DNA of 64,000 nt from Parapristionchus giblindavisi (Eukaryota; Nematoda; Chromadorea; Rhabditida; Diplogasteridae). The stretch spans positions 124,001-188,000 of the forward strand of contig CALSFV010000664.1 of assembly GCA_943737045.1 (NCBI GenBank), written 5' to 3'. The notes below the pieces were generated by a model that was not told the DNA's origin, made no database searches, and saw only the letters and a list, made by a program, of their open reading frames with translations. Each line of letters opens with the position of its first letter. Position 1 is the first letter of the stretch. Positions 10,419-22,832 of the stretch are shown here, one piece after another. Both the position numbers and the translations under genes were made by a program.

Positions 10419-10454
10419 CCCATTGTCTCGTAATTCGCATCACGAGACAATGGG
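10419..10454. repeat. Perfect hairpin CCCATTGTCTCGT...ACGAGACAATGGG
   Basis: 14-bp perfect arms around an 8-nt loop. Either the core of a tiny foldback element or a leftover of a larger one; no flanking duplication was identified. Confidence 0.6.
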
Positions 10455-10494
10455 AAGATTTGAAGAAAGAGAGAGTAATTATAATAATATTTTA

Positions 10495-10913
10495 CAAGGG
10501 AACTATCCCAACTTAATGTGGCCATATGACATGGGAATAATTTTCCTGAATCAGTTTTCGATGCTGACTACGAATCCGTTTTCAAACGTTGCCCAATCGA
10601 GCTGAGATTCGAGAAAATCGATATTCAAATTCGCTAGTTTATTCGGAAATTCGTGAGACTTCCCATATAAACCATCCCAATGTGTTCATAAACTCATCCA
10701 TCAATAATCCAAACACCTCTTGCTGTAATTTAGTGGATATGGTAGGTAAGTTGTGAATTTTTGAATCAAATAGTCGAATTTCAAGATCGATTTTCTCGAA
10801 TCTCAGCTCGATTGGGCAACGTTTGATAACGGATTCGCAATCAGCATCGAAAACTGATTCAGGTAAATTATTCCCATGTCATATGGCCACATTAGGTTGA
10901 GAGAGTTCCCTTG
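10495..10913. mobile_element. 419-bp inverted-repeat element with TTA target duplication (CAAGGGAAC family), copy 2
   Basis: Same CAAGGGAAC terminus as the element at 3942, with TTA at 10492-10494 and 10914-10916. Long arms include GTGGCCATATGACATGGGAA and its complement and AATCGAGCTGAGATTCGAGA with its complement. No transposase. Its right end exactly abuts the 5' end of the truncated LINE that follows. Confidence 0.78.
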
Positions 10914-11998
10914 TTAGGTATACTTTTGACAACCCAAATTCCTGAAATATGGAAGAAAGCTCTTGTAAAACCCATTCCAAAGACCTCCAGTAATAATATT
11001 ACCCAATTTCGCCCTATCTCTTTAATTCCAACTGTATCAAAGATTTTTGAAAAGATACTAATTTCTTACATCACTGATTTTCTCAATGATCATAATCTGT
11101 CTGCCCCTATCAATCTGGTTTTCGTAAATATAGATCCACTGCCACTCAATTAGCTGAAACTCATTCATATTATCTCTCCCTAATCTCAGCCCATAAATCT
11201 TTTGATACTGTTTTCTTTGATTTTCGTAAGGCCTTCGACTCTATCGATCATAGACTTTTGCTTCACAAATTATCTTGTCTAGGATTTTCTAACCACATTA
11301 TTTCACTTCTTGAGTCATATCTATATAATCGTTCTCAACATGTTGTTATTGAAAATAATCTATCTAATCCCTCTGTTGTCACTTCTGGTGTCCCTCAGGG
11401 AAGTTGTATTGGTCCTCTTCTATTTATCCTTTATATTAATGATATTTCCTCATCTTTCCCTACTACTGTTAGATATGGCATTTATGCAGATGATCTTAAG
11501 ATTTTCGCTGAAGTCCCTAAGTATGCTAATGACCTGCAGCTTGCGATTGATTCGGTATCAGAATGGTCTCGGCAATGGAATATGTCTTTAAATGAGGCTA
11601 AATGCTCGATGATGAACTTTGGCCCACTCAAACAACGTACTCAATATATTCTTAATGATAGTGTTCTAAATGCTGTTCCCTCTGTTAAAGATCTAGGAGT
11701 TCTATTCTCGCCCAACCTCACCTTTAACGATCATATCAAAAAGTTAGTTACTAAATCCAGATCAAAGATCAATATTCTTTTTAAATCTTTTCGTTCTAGC
11801 GACCCCCTTGTTTATGTACGTGCCTATACATCTTTCATCCGTCCTATTATTGAAACTTCTTCAATCGTTTGGAATCCCTCTAGCATTTACTTATGTAATG
11901 ATATAGAATCACTACAATGTGATTTCACTAAACGTTTGTATTATCGTTGTAATATCCCATATGTAGATTACCTTTCACGGCTCAATGCTTTAAACCTT

Positions 11999-12651
11999 GG
12001 GGGGCTATCATTTGCACAACGATCATTTGCACAACGGATCATAAATCGGTCGGGAGGTGGCGCAGGGCAACAAAAGTTGTACCATTGTTACCAGTTGGGG
12101 TGTACGGTATTGTGCTACCGTAACCGTCGGGAATCGCGAACTGATTTTTTTTTCAGTGAACCCATGACCCGGGGTTCATGGTTGAAAATTACCGAAGTCG
12201 AAAAATTCATGATGGTCCGAGACCAATTACTATATGCCTGTATATCAACAGTCACCTAACTTTTATTTTTATGGATACCGTAACCCGAACTACCGTAATC
12301 TAGCTACCGTACTCTATATATTATAGCGAAATTCAAGGCAATTCCCGGTTTCATTACGGTAGTTCGGGTTACGGTATCCATAAAATTAAAAGTTAGGTGA
12401 CTGTTGATATACAGGCATATAGTAATTGGTCTCGGACCATCATGAATTTTTCGACTTCGGTAATTTTCAACCATGAACCCCGTGTCATGGGTGGACTGAA
12501 AATAGTCAGTTCACGATTCCTGACGGTTACGGTAGCACAGTACCGTACACTCCCACTGATAACAATGGTACAACTTTGGTTGCCCTGCGCCACCTCCCGA
12601 CCGATTTATGATCCGTTGTGCAAATGATCGTTGTGCAAATGATCACCCCCC
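11999..12651. mobile_element. 653-bp hAT-like inverted-repeat element with 8-bp target duplication, copy 1
   Basis: Inserted in the LINE reverse-transcriptase gene. The duplication TAAACCTT lies at 11991-11998 and 12652-12659, and removing the element restores the LINE sequence at that point. Ends are GGGGGG...ATCATTTGCACAACG and its complement; the whole element is close to one long hairpin, with GTACGGTATTGTGCTACCG-type repeats inside. Exact 8-bp duplications are characteristic of hAT (and P) transposons. It encodes no transposase. Confidence 0.85.
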
Positions 12652-13120
12652 TAAACCTTACCACTCTTGAGAAACGACGTTCTATTGCTGATTTGTTTTT
12701 TATATATAATTCTTTAAATAGGAATTATGAATTTGATGATTCTTTTATGTATTCTAAAATTCCTCTCTATCGTAGTCATCGCTTTTCACATCACCCATTC
12801 CGTATAACCATACCATATAATATCCCCAGTACCAAGGCAACCTGTGCAAGTAGAGTAATTCATATCTGGAATAGTCTTCCCACGGATATCGTTACATCTT
12901 CTCCTATTCGTTTTAAATCTTTCCTTAAATCTGTTGAGATTGATCCCCTCTTGCCCCCACCCTTCTACGTCATTTATAATTATCCACCCCATACATCATT
13001 TCCCCATTTCCCACCCCATTTCCCTGCTGCCTTCAACCGATTCGCTGATAACGCGACGGACCTCCATCAACCTATATTTATTACATATCTCTTCTATTGT
13101 TCACTTGTTATGATGGAAAT

Positions 13121-13144
13121 AAAGAAAGAAAGAAAGAAAGAAAG
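13121..13144 (+). repeat. LINE 3' tail, (AAAG)n
   Basis: Six AAAG units end the second LINE copy; compare the AAAT tail of the first. Confidence 0.8.
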
Positions 13145-13799
13145 ATTGTTTAATAATAATGGTTTAATAAAAAATAAAGTTCAGGATGATAAAGTCAGTG
13201 AGGATGAACCCATCGATTCCGAGGAGCGAAAAATCGGAATCATCGAACTATCGTACCAAAATTCTGCTACGATAAAGATGTGGAATGATGAACTGTGAAT
13301 TGGTTCATTGTTAGAACACAGAAAATAGCCTAGCTTTTGTACCCTTCTGAACCAACCCTAGAGGTGTAGGCTTTCAACCACTTAAGTTTCCAAGTGCAGG
13401 GTTTACAAGGTTTTATTAGTGGTTTTACCTTTTCAATCCTTAACTATAAGGGTTTTAAGCCTCAAAAGATTAGTGTTTGGTCTATACTTAGATAAGCTAT
13501 GTTTTGTTTTTCTTTCTGTGAGTTTAGCATTATGTAATATTATGTGCTCTATTGTATTCAATATTTGTGATCGTTTCTTAATCTTTTACTTTGTACCACA
13601 ACTTAGTGTATGATATATTTCTTTGCTGGTTTATGACAAACTTGTTGATCTAATTGCACACTTTATTCAGTATCATTATCAATATCAGTTATTGATCATT
13701 GAGCGATTGAGATCGCAAACTTCTACGTTGTCGACTTCCATTAGCTCTGCAGATACACAATTTCAAGAGACTGTCAGATCAGGAAAAATCTCACCGATG
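13145..13799. other. 3' flank of receptor copy A, partly duplicated at 20.2 kb
   Basis: No gene. The stretch from about 13325 (AGCCTAGCTTTTGTACCCTTC) to 13690 recurs at 20248-20560, and 13690-13799 recurs at about 21115-21200 and 44270-44371. This places the segment inside the same duplicated unit as the serpentine receptor. Confidence 0.6.
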
Positions 13800-14740
13800 T
13801 CAAGATAAAATTTCAAGTTGTCGATTCTTTCTAGCACACATCCTCATACGGATAATATTTCGAACGGTACGATTGGATGATAGAAATATGAAGGAGTGTA
13901 TGGAATGATTGAATACGGCAGAGATGAATTCAAGATTAGTGAAAATATTTCGAACCTTTAATGGGGGTAATCAATACACACACAAAATCATTATAATATA
14001 TCTAACCGGGCTGTCGTCCGTCTTATAATAGGCGATCAATTTGATGACTTTGGTAAGCTGCAATAAATCTACATAGATCAATCACACATGGAGTCCATGA
14101 ACGAATGTAAACCGATTGCCGACAAACGTGACGTCAGAGCCATAGGTTTGCCAGTTATCCTCCCCCTACGCTCTTGCCGTCACGTTTGACGCCCATCATG
14201 GATACAACCTAAGATTACCAGTAAAATAAGACCAACGGAGAACGCTCGAATCAATACATTACGTTCTTCTCTCGTTAGTGACTGTTTTCGACCTATGACA
14301 CTGTCTCTGAGAGTTAAACTTCAAAAAATAATTCATATGGCACAATATTTAAAATATTTAATAATAATAATATATTTTTTAAACATTACAATTAAATTAT
14401 ATTTTATTAATTGATAAATTCATAATTATGTTTTAAATTTTAACGCACATTTGTCCTTTTTGTTTCCTTATAGACAAATAAATTACGATATACATGAAAA
14501 CGATCAAAACAGGTAGAGCGAGGTCATTAAGTTCTGAGATCTGAATTGAATGAACTCATTTTGTTGTGCACAAAAACCGATTGGTATGAAATTACAATAA
14601 CATATGCAAGTATCCATACGTAGTGGTCGAATTACATGAAGTACAATTATTAATATAATAAAGTTCACATTTCAATGTAAAAAAAAAGTTTAATCGGTTC
14701 AGAATCCTTTTCCACCTTTCATCGCCTTCTTTTTTTTCTG

Positions 14741-15340
14741 GCAGTGGAAAGCGGCGCGCCAGGTGGGCGCCAAGTTGGAAAACTCGATTTTCATTTTTTT
14801 TCAACCGAACAAGCTATTGTCCCCCTCTAACAATAAGAAATTTTGATTTTTTTTTGGGGAAAAAAAGGAAAATCGAAATTTTCAAATTGATCCAAGTGAT
14901 GGGCTTCATTTTACTCTCACCTCGAAACTTTGAGTAGACCACAATTCCGCACTAATCGCTTGAAAAATACAGCAAAAAATCATGAAATAACGATTCTGAG
15001 ACAAGTTGAAGACATTCAGACCGATTTTTTCCGACACGCACAATCCAAGATCGATTTCCGCCTAGCAGGGCTACATGCACTAGTAGTTGGGCTCCACGGA
15101 TATACTAGAGAACTTTTGCGGTATTGAAATTGCGATGCCGAGAAATCGAAAAAAAATCGAAAAAAATCGAGTAAACAAATCAGGCGCGCCGCTTTCCACT
15201 GCCGAGGCTACTTTGGGTATTATTTTTGCAATCAGGGCCCAAGGTACCCTACACCCATAAAGCGGAGTGGCCTGAACCAAAATTCTTGGCGCGATGTCCG
15301 GACCATGGTCGAGTCTTACAGATCCGGACTCTTAACGTCT
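14741..15340. mobile_element. Partial copy of the 1.9-kb TTAA foldback element
   Basis: Shares GGAAAGCGGCGCGCCAGG, the GGTACC...CACCCATAAAG block and the terminal CCGGACTC with the full element at 33963-35908. The left end is missing and the middle is shortened. It lies in the TM4-TM5 intron of receptor copy A. Confidence 0.72.
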
Positions 15341-15401
15341 TAAACTTAACAAAGAACTTTTTTTGTTTTTTTTGTGTAAATCTTGCAAAAATCCAGCAAA
15401 C

Positions 15402-15476
15402 GATGGTGCGACGTGGGATCGAACTTTGAATCTATAAAACAACATCCGAACATCTTATCCACTACACTACACGGTT
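15402..15476 (-). pseudogene. tRNA-like sequence (degenerate), paired with one in copy B
   Basis: Minus strand: box A-like GTGTAGTGTAGTGGATAAG and box B-like AGTTCGATCCC. A close relative sits at 36722-36800 in the matching position of receptor copy B, so it predates the gene duplication. Confidence 0.6.
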
Positions 15477-16397
15477 CGTTGAAACTGTACCTCCCAACAT
15501 CGATCATCCACGAATACCAGCGAATTTGGTACTAGATCGAATGAGAACCGATGAATAATAACCGACTGGATGACAACCATTCTCCTAATTTGTCTTTTCA
15601 TCAGTACATGTCTCCCAATTCTTATTCATCGGTTCTCATCCGAAGTCTCTATTTTTTTACCGATTTTCTGGAAAACAATAAATATTTGGAAGCTTTTCTC
15701 AAAGTATTTACAATTAAAACTCCATAACAACATGGCATAATAGTTTCTCATTTTTTTATTGTAAGCTCAAAGTTAGTTTATAGGTAAAAGGTATAGGTGC
15801 ATCCCGTAATTCAGCGTTCATTATAATAACTCTATTCGTATATGTTTCAAAGATGGGTTATTTTGATCAAAACAATCATCGTGATATGTAAATGTACCAG
15901 ATAGAGCACGTGAGCATAACTTTCGAAGTTTTCCAACGGTCTCAGAGTAGAAACACTCATTACTACAATGACCAAGAAAGTGAAGAGAATAGTGATTATC
16001 ATCGATTTCCTAGAATACGTTATGGTTAAAATGAAAAAAAAAAATTAAATGCACCCTTCGAAGATTGATTTAATATGTGGAACAACGAAGGTCGCTAGAC
16101 GATTGAGTCCCATAAGAACGTTCAAATAGATGACTGCCTGAATATATTTTCAAGATGAGTATATGGGATAAAAATACTGCGAATCGAAAAAAAAAAGAAT
16201 TTAAAAATATATTCCCTCCTATGTTGCTTTATAGCGCGATTGCATTAGCGTATAAAAAGCGTTTTGACAATGTGTTCATGTTCTGTTCTGTATCTCGTAT
16301 CATATCATGTTCTGAAACAATTTTTCAGTAGGTCAAAGGCTGCGAATGTTGGAATTTGAATTACTCATAGTCGATTTCTTGTGAGGCCAAGCTTCTA

Positions 16398-17833
16398 CAG
16401 TATAGGTCAAAAGTCATGGGACACTTTTTCATTTTTTTATAACTTTTGATCCAGGAAAGCAATCAAGCTCATCTTTTGAGACAATGTACAGAATTTATCA
16501 AGGAATAATACCATGATGTGTTGGTGTAATTAAATTAGTTCACTGATGCGTAGTGATGACGCAACCGAAGTACACTTCTTTTGGAAATTCCCATTTCTTT
16601 AGTGAAAAGCCCTGCTCTTCAGGAACACTGTGAGAGTGGAGACCCCCACTAGGGCTGTACAGTCAAACAACCCGGAATGGCTCCGACTCCGATTTCAAGC
16701 TGTAGCAGGGTCGCAACTTTGACCCCCAAAATTTATAACTCAGCTTCTAGATGTGCTAACAACCCGTGCTAAGTGCTGAAATGATGCTAGTGTCGAGTAA
16801 TGTTTATCCTCAGATTACGGTAGTCATGGCTCGCCATTTGCCCTCAGGGCATAAAATAAATTTTTTTGGGGAGGACCGATTATGAGACCCTACCGTTCAG
16901 AGGGCGGGTCTTCTAAAATTATGGTTCCTGTGCAAGCAGCTTTGTAATGTATCATATATGTATTTCCCTTATTTTGGTTAAGTTCAGATTCCTTTCAGAC
17001 CCGCAGCAAACGCTCTGCTGAGATCTACTCGGTTGTAGCGACTAAAGATCAAAATACAAAGATCAAAGATCAAAGTTCAGAACTAGTGCAAAAACTTTTG
17101 TGAACATCTCTAACATGCATTGGTACTTTGAAACTAAGAGATTTCATCAATACAGGGTCAGGGGCGAGGGCAGTAACAGAGAAAGCGCAAGAGCGCGCAC
17201 CGAGTAGACCTCAGCATAAAGTTTGCTGCGGGTTTGAAAGGAATCGGAACTTAACCAAAATAAGGGAAATACATATATGATACATTACAAAGCTGCTTGC
17301 ACAGGAACCATAATTTTAGAAGACCCGCCCTCTGAACGGTAGGGTCTCAAAATCGATCCTCCCCAATAAAATTTATTTTATGCCCTGAAGGCAAATGGCG
17401 AGCCATGACTACCGTAATCTGGGGATAAACATTACTCGCCACTAGCATCATTTCAGCACTTAGAACGAGTCGTTAGCATATCTAGAAGCTGAGTTGTAAA
17501 TTTTCGGGTTCCAAGTTGCGACCCTGCTGCAGCCTGAAATGGGAGTCGGAGCCATTCCGGATTGTGTGACTGTGCAGCCCTGGTGTGTGTCTCCACTCTC
17601 ACAATGCTTCAGAAGAACAGGACTTTTCACTAAAGAAATTTAAAATTTCAAAAAAGTGTGCCTCGATTGCGTCATCAGTACGCAGCAGTGAACTGATTTA
17701 ATTACACCACCACATCATGGTTGTATTCCTTGATAAATTCTGTACATTGCCTCAAAAGATCAGCTTGATTGCTTTCCTGGTTCAAAAGTTATAAAAAAAT
17801 GAAAAAGTGTCCCATGACTTTTGACCTATACTG
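16398..17833. mobile_element. 1436-bp Tc1/mariner-like foldback element (TA target)
   Basis: Ends CAGTATAGGTCAAAAGTCAT and the exact complement, flanked by TA at 16396-16397 and 17834-17835. CAGT-type ends with TA duplication fit Tc1/mariner. The two arms are each about 650 bp, so the element is almost entirely one palindrome around 17080-17150. No transposase frame. It is inserted in the TM2-TM3 intron of receptor copy A and is absent from copy C. Confidence 0.8.
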
Positions 17834-18433
17834 TATATGTTGGCTCCGTTTTTGACCATTTTGAATGAGGTTCGAAAACAAATGAACAGCGGATATGATG
17901 TTCTCGTAAGAATAAAATAACAAGTATGCGAAGCTTAGTGTTTTGGGTGCGATAATTGATAAATTGACCTTATCTGTAACGGTTATAGATATATAAGCTA
18001 TGTTTGAGATGATTGGATCTGCAGTTACTAAGCCATCTTCTTCTTCAGTATAAGCAATTCCCATCATTTGTGGGATGTATATTATCGATTGGGTGAGGAG
18101 ATAGATTGCATCCACTATTGTTAGAATCATAACAAGTTTGTAGAATGGCCACTGCAGGGATGATTGACTTTTCTTTCATTAAATCCATGGAATTTTGTTG
18201 TTACTTTAGAACGTGCAAGTAAAACGATAATAAAAGCATAGCGTTGTGTAATCGAAAAAATCAAATAATACCTGCAGTAAAGTTTTTCTTAATTTGTATA
18301 GAACAAATAGAAATATGATGGATAGGATTAGACCTGATAGAACAGTAAACACCTAAATAACGAAGAATATGTCGATGAACCAATCGTAGATATCGTAAGC
18401 ATAATCCGTCGTCGAGGAAGTAATTCTTTCCAT

Positions 18434-20215
18434 TCTAATGCGACTGATACGAATATGATTGCTTGGTCAGTAAAACGAATAATAACAAGGTTTCCAATAC
18501 ACACTGTCTAGACTACTCCATATGTAGTTGGTTAAATAGAGACTTCAAGCCACAGAAGCAAGCTCGCATTTCGAGTATAATAATGTGATACTCTTTCCCA
18601 TCCACGGTCCACTCATCTTCTGTTCAAGACTAAGCTTTCATCGTTAAGATAACGTTAAGACATAATGTGATGGACGAGAAATTAGACCATACTGTCTTTG
18701 ATGAAAGCGAGTGTGCTATGTGGTTATCTTAGATGCTGTTGATGTTGAATTGATTCTCCCAAGGGACGTAACCAGCTCGAGTCTGGTTAATATTCTTTTG
18801 AGTGTATTGATTGAACTTCGGCAACGATACGCGAAGATTTCAATTCAGTGGCCGTATGCAAGAACCGTTTTCCGGGAAAATGTGACGTCATTAGCGTAGG
18901 CGGAGGCGTTTTCCAAAAATCCTCCGCCTACGCTAATGACGTCACATTTTCACGGAAAACGGTTTTCCCGTTGTTCTTGCATACGGCTACAGGATGAAAA
19001 AAAAATCATATTCACAGCATTTATTCTAATTCCAAGAAAATCTATTATCGATGGTAGTATGAGTTTTTTCATAGTTCATTAGCTGTTCTAGTGTCACCGT
19101 GCAAATTCTAGCCAAGACGACGTTTCTCAATAGTTTTCAGGGAATTAGCCACCATCAAACTATCTTCCATGTTAATCAAAGAACAAATACTCCAATGTTG
19201 TCCGTATAAAATGTACTTGCATAATTGCACTGCTACTGCTGCTAAACAGAGGAAGAACTATCGATTAACTCCCCACTCTTTCCTCTTTTCCTTCCTCGCT
19301 CTCTCTGATCTACCTACTCTCTCACCGGTGCTCCCTCTCTTAACATAGCAATTGTGGCAGTGGTTGGGTACTCTCGTACCAAATAAACAAGTGTATTTTA
19401 TACGGTCATTAACGAAGGTGTTCAATCACGGGTGTTATCATTGTACTATAGATGATGAGCTGTGGATAGCCCAAAAGGTAAAGACCTGCATCTATCTGTA
19501 AACCCGATTTTCTACCTGGAAAGAAAGATATTTCTGGTATTAAGGATGGATTTAAAATTAAAAAAATGCATCCTTAAGATCGGTCTTAGCGCATACGAAA
19601 CCTTGTACAATGATTCCAGTAAGTATGTTAACACATTCCGTTTAGAAATGATCATATCTATAATGTATCTATTAATGAACGTGTATTAATTATAGTACGC
19701 TTTCCTCCCTTCCTTTTTTTGGAATAACAAAGGTATTTGAAATAACAATGCTACGAGGAATATCGACCGATTCTGATGTCCCCTTTTGAAAGTAACTTAA
19801 CTACTTCTTCTTTAAACAATGTCAATATTGTTTTTGAAGTGTTAAAGGGACGAGGGGTCAAACTATCGATTAGATTTACTGAGCAAGTAAATGGAATGCG
19901 ATGACCCTGAATGGACGCTAATACAAAAGTATCAGCAGTAAAAGATTCTCAGACAAACAGCTTCCAGTTGTCAGAAAAGTAAATTATGGAAGTTTCATTA
20001 ATTTGAAACAGATTTAACCCACTTCTCTAGTAGGCACAGAACCAAGTCGTTCCATAACGGCAGAAGAAGTGTTTCGCGTGTTTGAGGAATTGAGATAATT
20101 CTAGAGCCTAAGGCTTGCAATCGCGAACATATTTTTAGGGAAGCTTGCCCTTACTTTTAGAAGATTATAATGTAAAAGCTCTAATTCCATCATTTACTTG
20201 TTTTTGGATGAAGTT
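18434..20215. other. Upstream of receptor copy A; no gene recognised
   Basis: Contains a hairpin element (18851-18987) and a 75-codon open frame at 19462-19689 with no recognisable motif. The latter may be chance. Confidence 0.45.
18851..18987. repeat. 137-bp near-perfect hairpin
   Basis: Arms GCCGTATGCAAGAAC...GGAAAATGTGACGTCATTAG and their complements surround a 15-20 nt loop. Contains TGACGTCA in each arm, as do the AAGTCTACTT elements. Confidence 0.8.
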
Positions 20216-21202
20216 GTTGATTGTAAGCTCGCAGAAAAAAGCCTAGCTTTTGTACCCTTCCAAACCAAAACGGTTTCGCTTTCAAACCCTGGAGTTGCAG
20301 AGTTATCAGGCTAACCTTCATTTAATGGTTTCAAGCCGTAACTGTGTTTTTGTTTTTTTAAACATTAGCGTATATTATTGTTTTTGTTCTTTCCAGTGAG
20401 CGTAAGAATCGAAATAATAATACAATTTACTATATTGTATTCAATATTTTTGAACTTTTCTTTTTGTTTTACTTTGTACCACAACTTACTACAGTATCTA
20501 TGGTATGGTTTTTATGCTGCTTTGAAATAAACTTGTTAATTTGATTGAACACGTTATTTTTAAATGATTTATCGTATTGACCAGCGAGAAGGGAGGGAAA
20601 TGGGGGGGGGGGGGTTGATCGATAGCATATTACTGCGTTTAGCTGCAGGTAGTAGCAAGGCAATTATGCACGGGCCATACAATATTCAACTGGTATGGGC
20701 GATGAAACTTTTCGAGAACAAAAGCATCAAGCATCATCGGAATTCGAGTATTTCCTGGCATTCCGGAATTCCCAGCATACGAGTATTAGTTCTAGTGTAG
20801 TTTTACTCAATCCACAAGCGGCTGGTATTTATTCTACATTAGGATTTGAGTTTTGTTTTTGAATAGCACAGAAATAATTAATTTTCTAAACATAACTATG
20901 TGAAAGAGAAAATGAACATGAGCTCACATGGAACATTAATCATCAATACGATTTGTCAGTTGTACATAAAATATATTATTTATTTGATTGATAAACCCGT
21001 GACAGATGTGTACAGAATACATCAGAAGTGATAGGCGAATTAATAATAATAATAATTGTAGAAATAGCATGGACTGGGGAAGGTGAGAGGAACCATTAAT
21101 CCAACCAGGGTCGCTAATCATTGAGCGATTGAGATCACAAACTACGCTGTCGACTTCCATTGCTCTGCAGATACACAATATCAATAGCTACATATCAGAT
21201 CA
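20216..21202. other. Duplicated flank of a receptor unit (copy B0)
   Basis: 20248-20560 matches 13325-13690, and 20870-21202 matches 44040-44371 (TTTATTTGATTGATAAACCC, GTGTACAGAATACATCAGAA). A poly(G) run lies at 20601-20613. The shared part reads on the minus strand like a LINE 3' end (...ATCAAATAAATAAT), but this is uncertain. No gene. Confidence 0.5.
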
Positions 21203-21640
<438 letters not shown>

Positions 21641-21703
21641 TTCAGCACGTTAGTTCAATCATAACAGAGCCTGTACACTAGCCGGGAAATAGAACTCTAC
21701 ACC

Positions 21704-22118
21704 CGTAATATTCCGCAACCCCTACTCATTGCTATAATGAGTCTCTGAAGCCAGGGTTGCGGATATTAACCCCTGGGTGTGCTAAACCAGGTACAAGGTG
21801 GGGATAAGGATATAATTTATCTACAGATACAATAAACATATAAGAAACTCCTCCTAGCCTTCGCTAAATGAGCATGGGTCTAATGTAAGGGTGAGGGGTT
21901 AGGAAGTTAAATAATATATAAAATTACGATTACTACTAAAGGTGGGGGAAGGGGGTTAAAGCGACCCCTCTCATCACGTCCACTCTCCCTCTCTAAAGGA
22001 GGGTGGTCCGAAAAGGCCACGCCTCTGTCTATGGGGAGAGGGAGGTTGAGAGAGAACAGATAGATAGATTAGGGAGATGGTTACGGGTGAGATATAATAG
22101 ATAGGCAAGACTATAACG
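21704..22118 (-). repeat. 3' LTR
   Basis: 415 bp, starting CGTAATATT and ending TATAACG on the plus strand, so the termini are CGT...ACG, not the usual TG...CA. Matches the 5' LTR throughout by eye. Confidence 0.93.
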
Positions 22119-22832
22119 TCTTAATACTTCTGGAGCTTGAGCTCCCGCGAAATAAAAATAATAAAGGAATCACAATATCTTGGTACTGGTGAAGGATTAG
22201 AGATTATTGTAATGAGGACGGGAGAGGATATTTTCAAGAGAGAGATCGCTAGCATCGCGCAGACCGAGACTCCCGCGTACTCCACTCCATCTCATTTTGA
22301 TACGCTCCCCGGTACCGGCGAAACCCATCCATCCCTCTCGGGTGAGAGTGATTGGATGGTTCCGTTCCGGCTTGCGAGGGGCACATCTCAGGGATGTGAG
22401 CGCGACCCGAGCATTTCTCGTTTGGCTGCACAATACACACGATCTCTCGCCTGCAAAGGCTCTCTCTCTCTCCGTGCTCATGGAGAAAGGGAAAAATCTC
22501 ACTAGTACCAGGATAATGAAACAATGATTAGAAAAATACGACGAATAATTATGAATAATTGCGATAATAGAATTGAGGGTTATTTCTGCATGTGGGGGAA
22601 TAGAGGGGGAATGACAATAATGGTAAATCATGATGAAAGGATAAAATTAGAATACGAACAAAATGTGTGATTATGAGAATAGCAATGGAATAGATGATTT
22701 GAGAATACGAAATAAAATGGATGATTGTGAGAATAACAATAAAAATGGTTGATTACGAGCATACAAAATGTGTGAATGATTGTGAAAATACAAATATGAA
22801 CAATGATGATATGACGATGATGATATTGATGA
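22119..22832 (-). other. LTR element 3' untranslated region
   Basis: Between the stop codon of the polyprotein and the 3' LTR. The last bases before the LTR on the sense strand (AGAAGTATTAAGA) are only moderately purine-rich, so the polypurine tract is not clear. Short frames in both directions here (22137-22631) look like chance. Confidence 0.6.

Larger units (their letters stand above)
10916..13144 (+). pseudogene. LINE reverse-transcriptase fragment, frameshifted and split by an inverted-repeat element
   Basis: 5'-truncated LINE related to the copy at 1-3409 but clearly diverged. Reading from 10916: an IPEIWK start to the RT, the block FRPISLIP, a one-base frameshift near 11105, then RKAFDSIDH, GVPQGSCIGPLLF and the catalytic YADD, and the C-terminal thumb/connection to 11998 (...LNALNL). 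The frame resumes at about 12660 with TTLEKRRSIADLFF after a 653-bp insertion, and runs to about 12980. A 3' untranslated region and an (AAAG)n tail at 13121-13144 follow. With one frameshift and one insertion it is dead. Endonuclease and ORF1 are absent. Confidence 0.87.
13800..18433 (-). pseudogene. Serpentine (7TM) receptor copy A, one nonsense codon
   Basis: Eight exons on the minus strand join in phase: 18272-18433, 17981-18172, 16055-16137, 15898-16009, 14449-14540, 14219-14306, 14007-14057 and 13800-13955 (stop TGA), 312 codons. The order of segments is that of nematode chemoreceptor-type 7TM proteins: TM1 in exon 1, TM2 in exon 2, a TM3 exon ending LMGLNRLATFVVPH (the (L/I)NR motif of the SRG-like superfamily), TM4, a TM5 exon with LPVLIVFMYI, a basic third loop, and TM7 ending LSSNRTVRN. 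Exon 1 has an in-frame TAG at 18353-18355 (codon 27) where copies B and C have a sense codon, so this copy is probably dead, although every splice site and the other frames are intact. The TM2-TM3 intron holds a 1.4-kb TA-flanked inverted-repeat element. Confidence 0.78.

Noticed and set aside
12618..13298. 226-codon frame as an independent gene
   Set aside because: Its first 120 or so codons are the C-terminal part of the split LINE reverse transcriptase; the rest is 3' tail.
19462..19689. 75-codon frame upstream of receptor copy A
   Set aside because: No motif, splice context or copy in the other receptor units; likely chance.
22137..22631. Overlapping 90-145 codon frames on both strands next to the 3' LTR
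   Set aside because: No recognisable domain; position is 3' untranslated, where a third env gene would usually be, but there is no signal or TM pattern.
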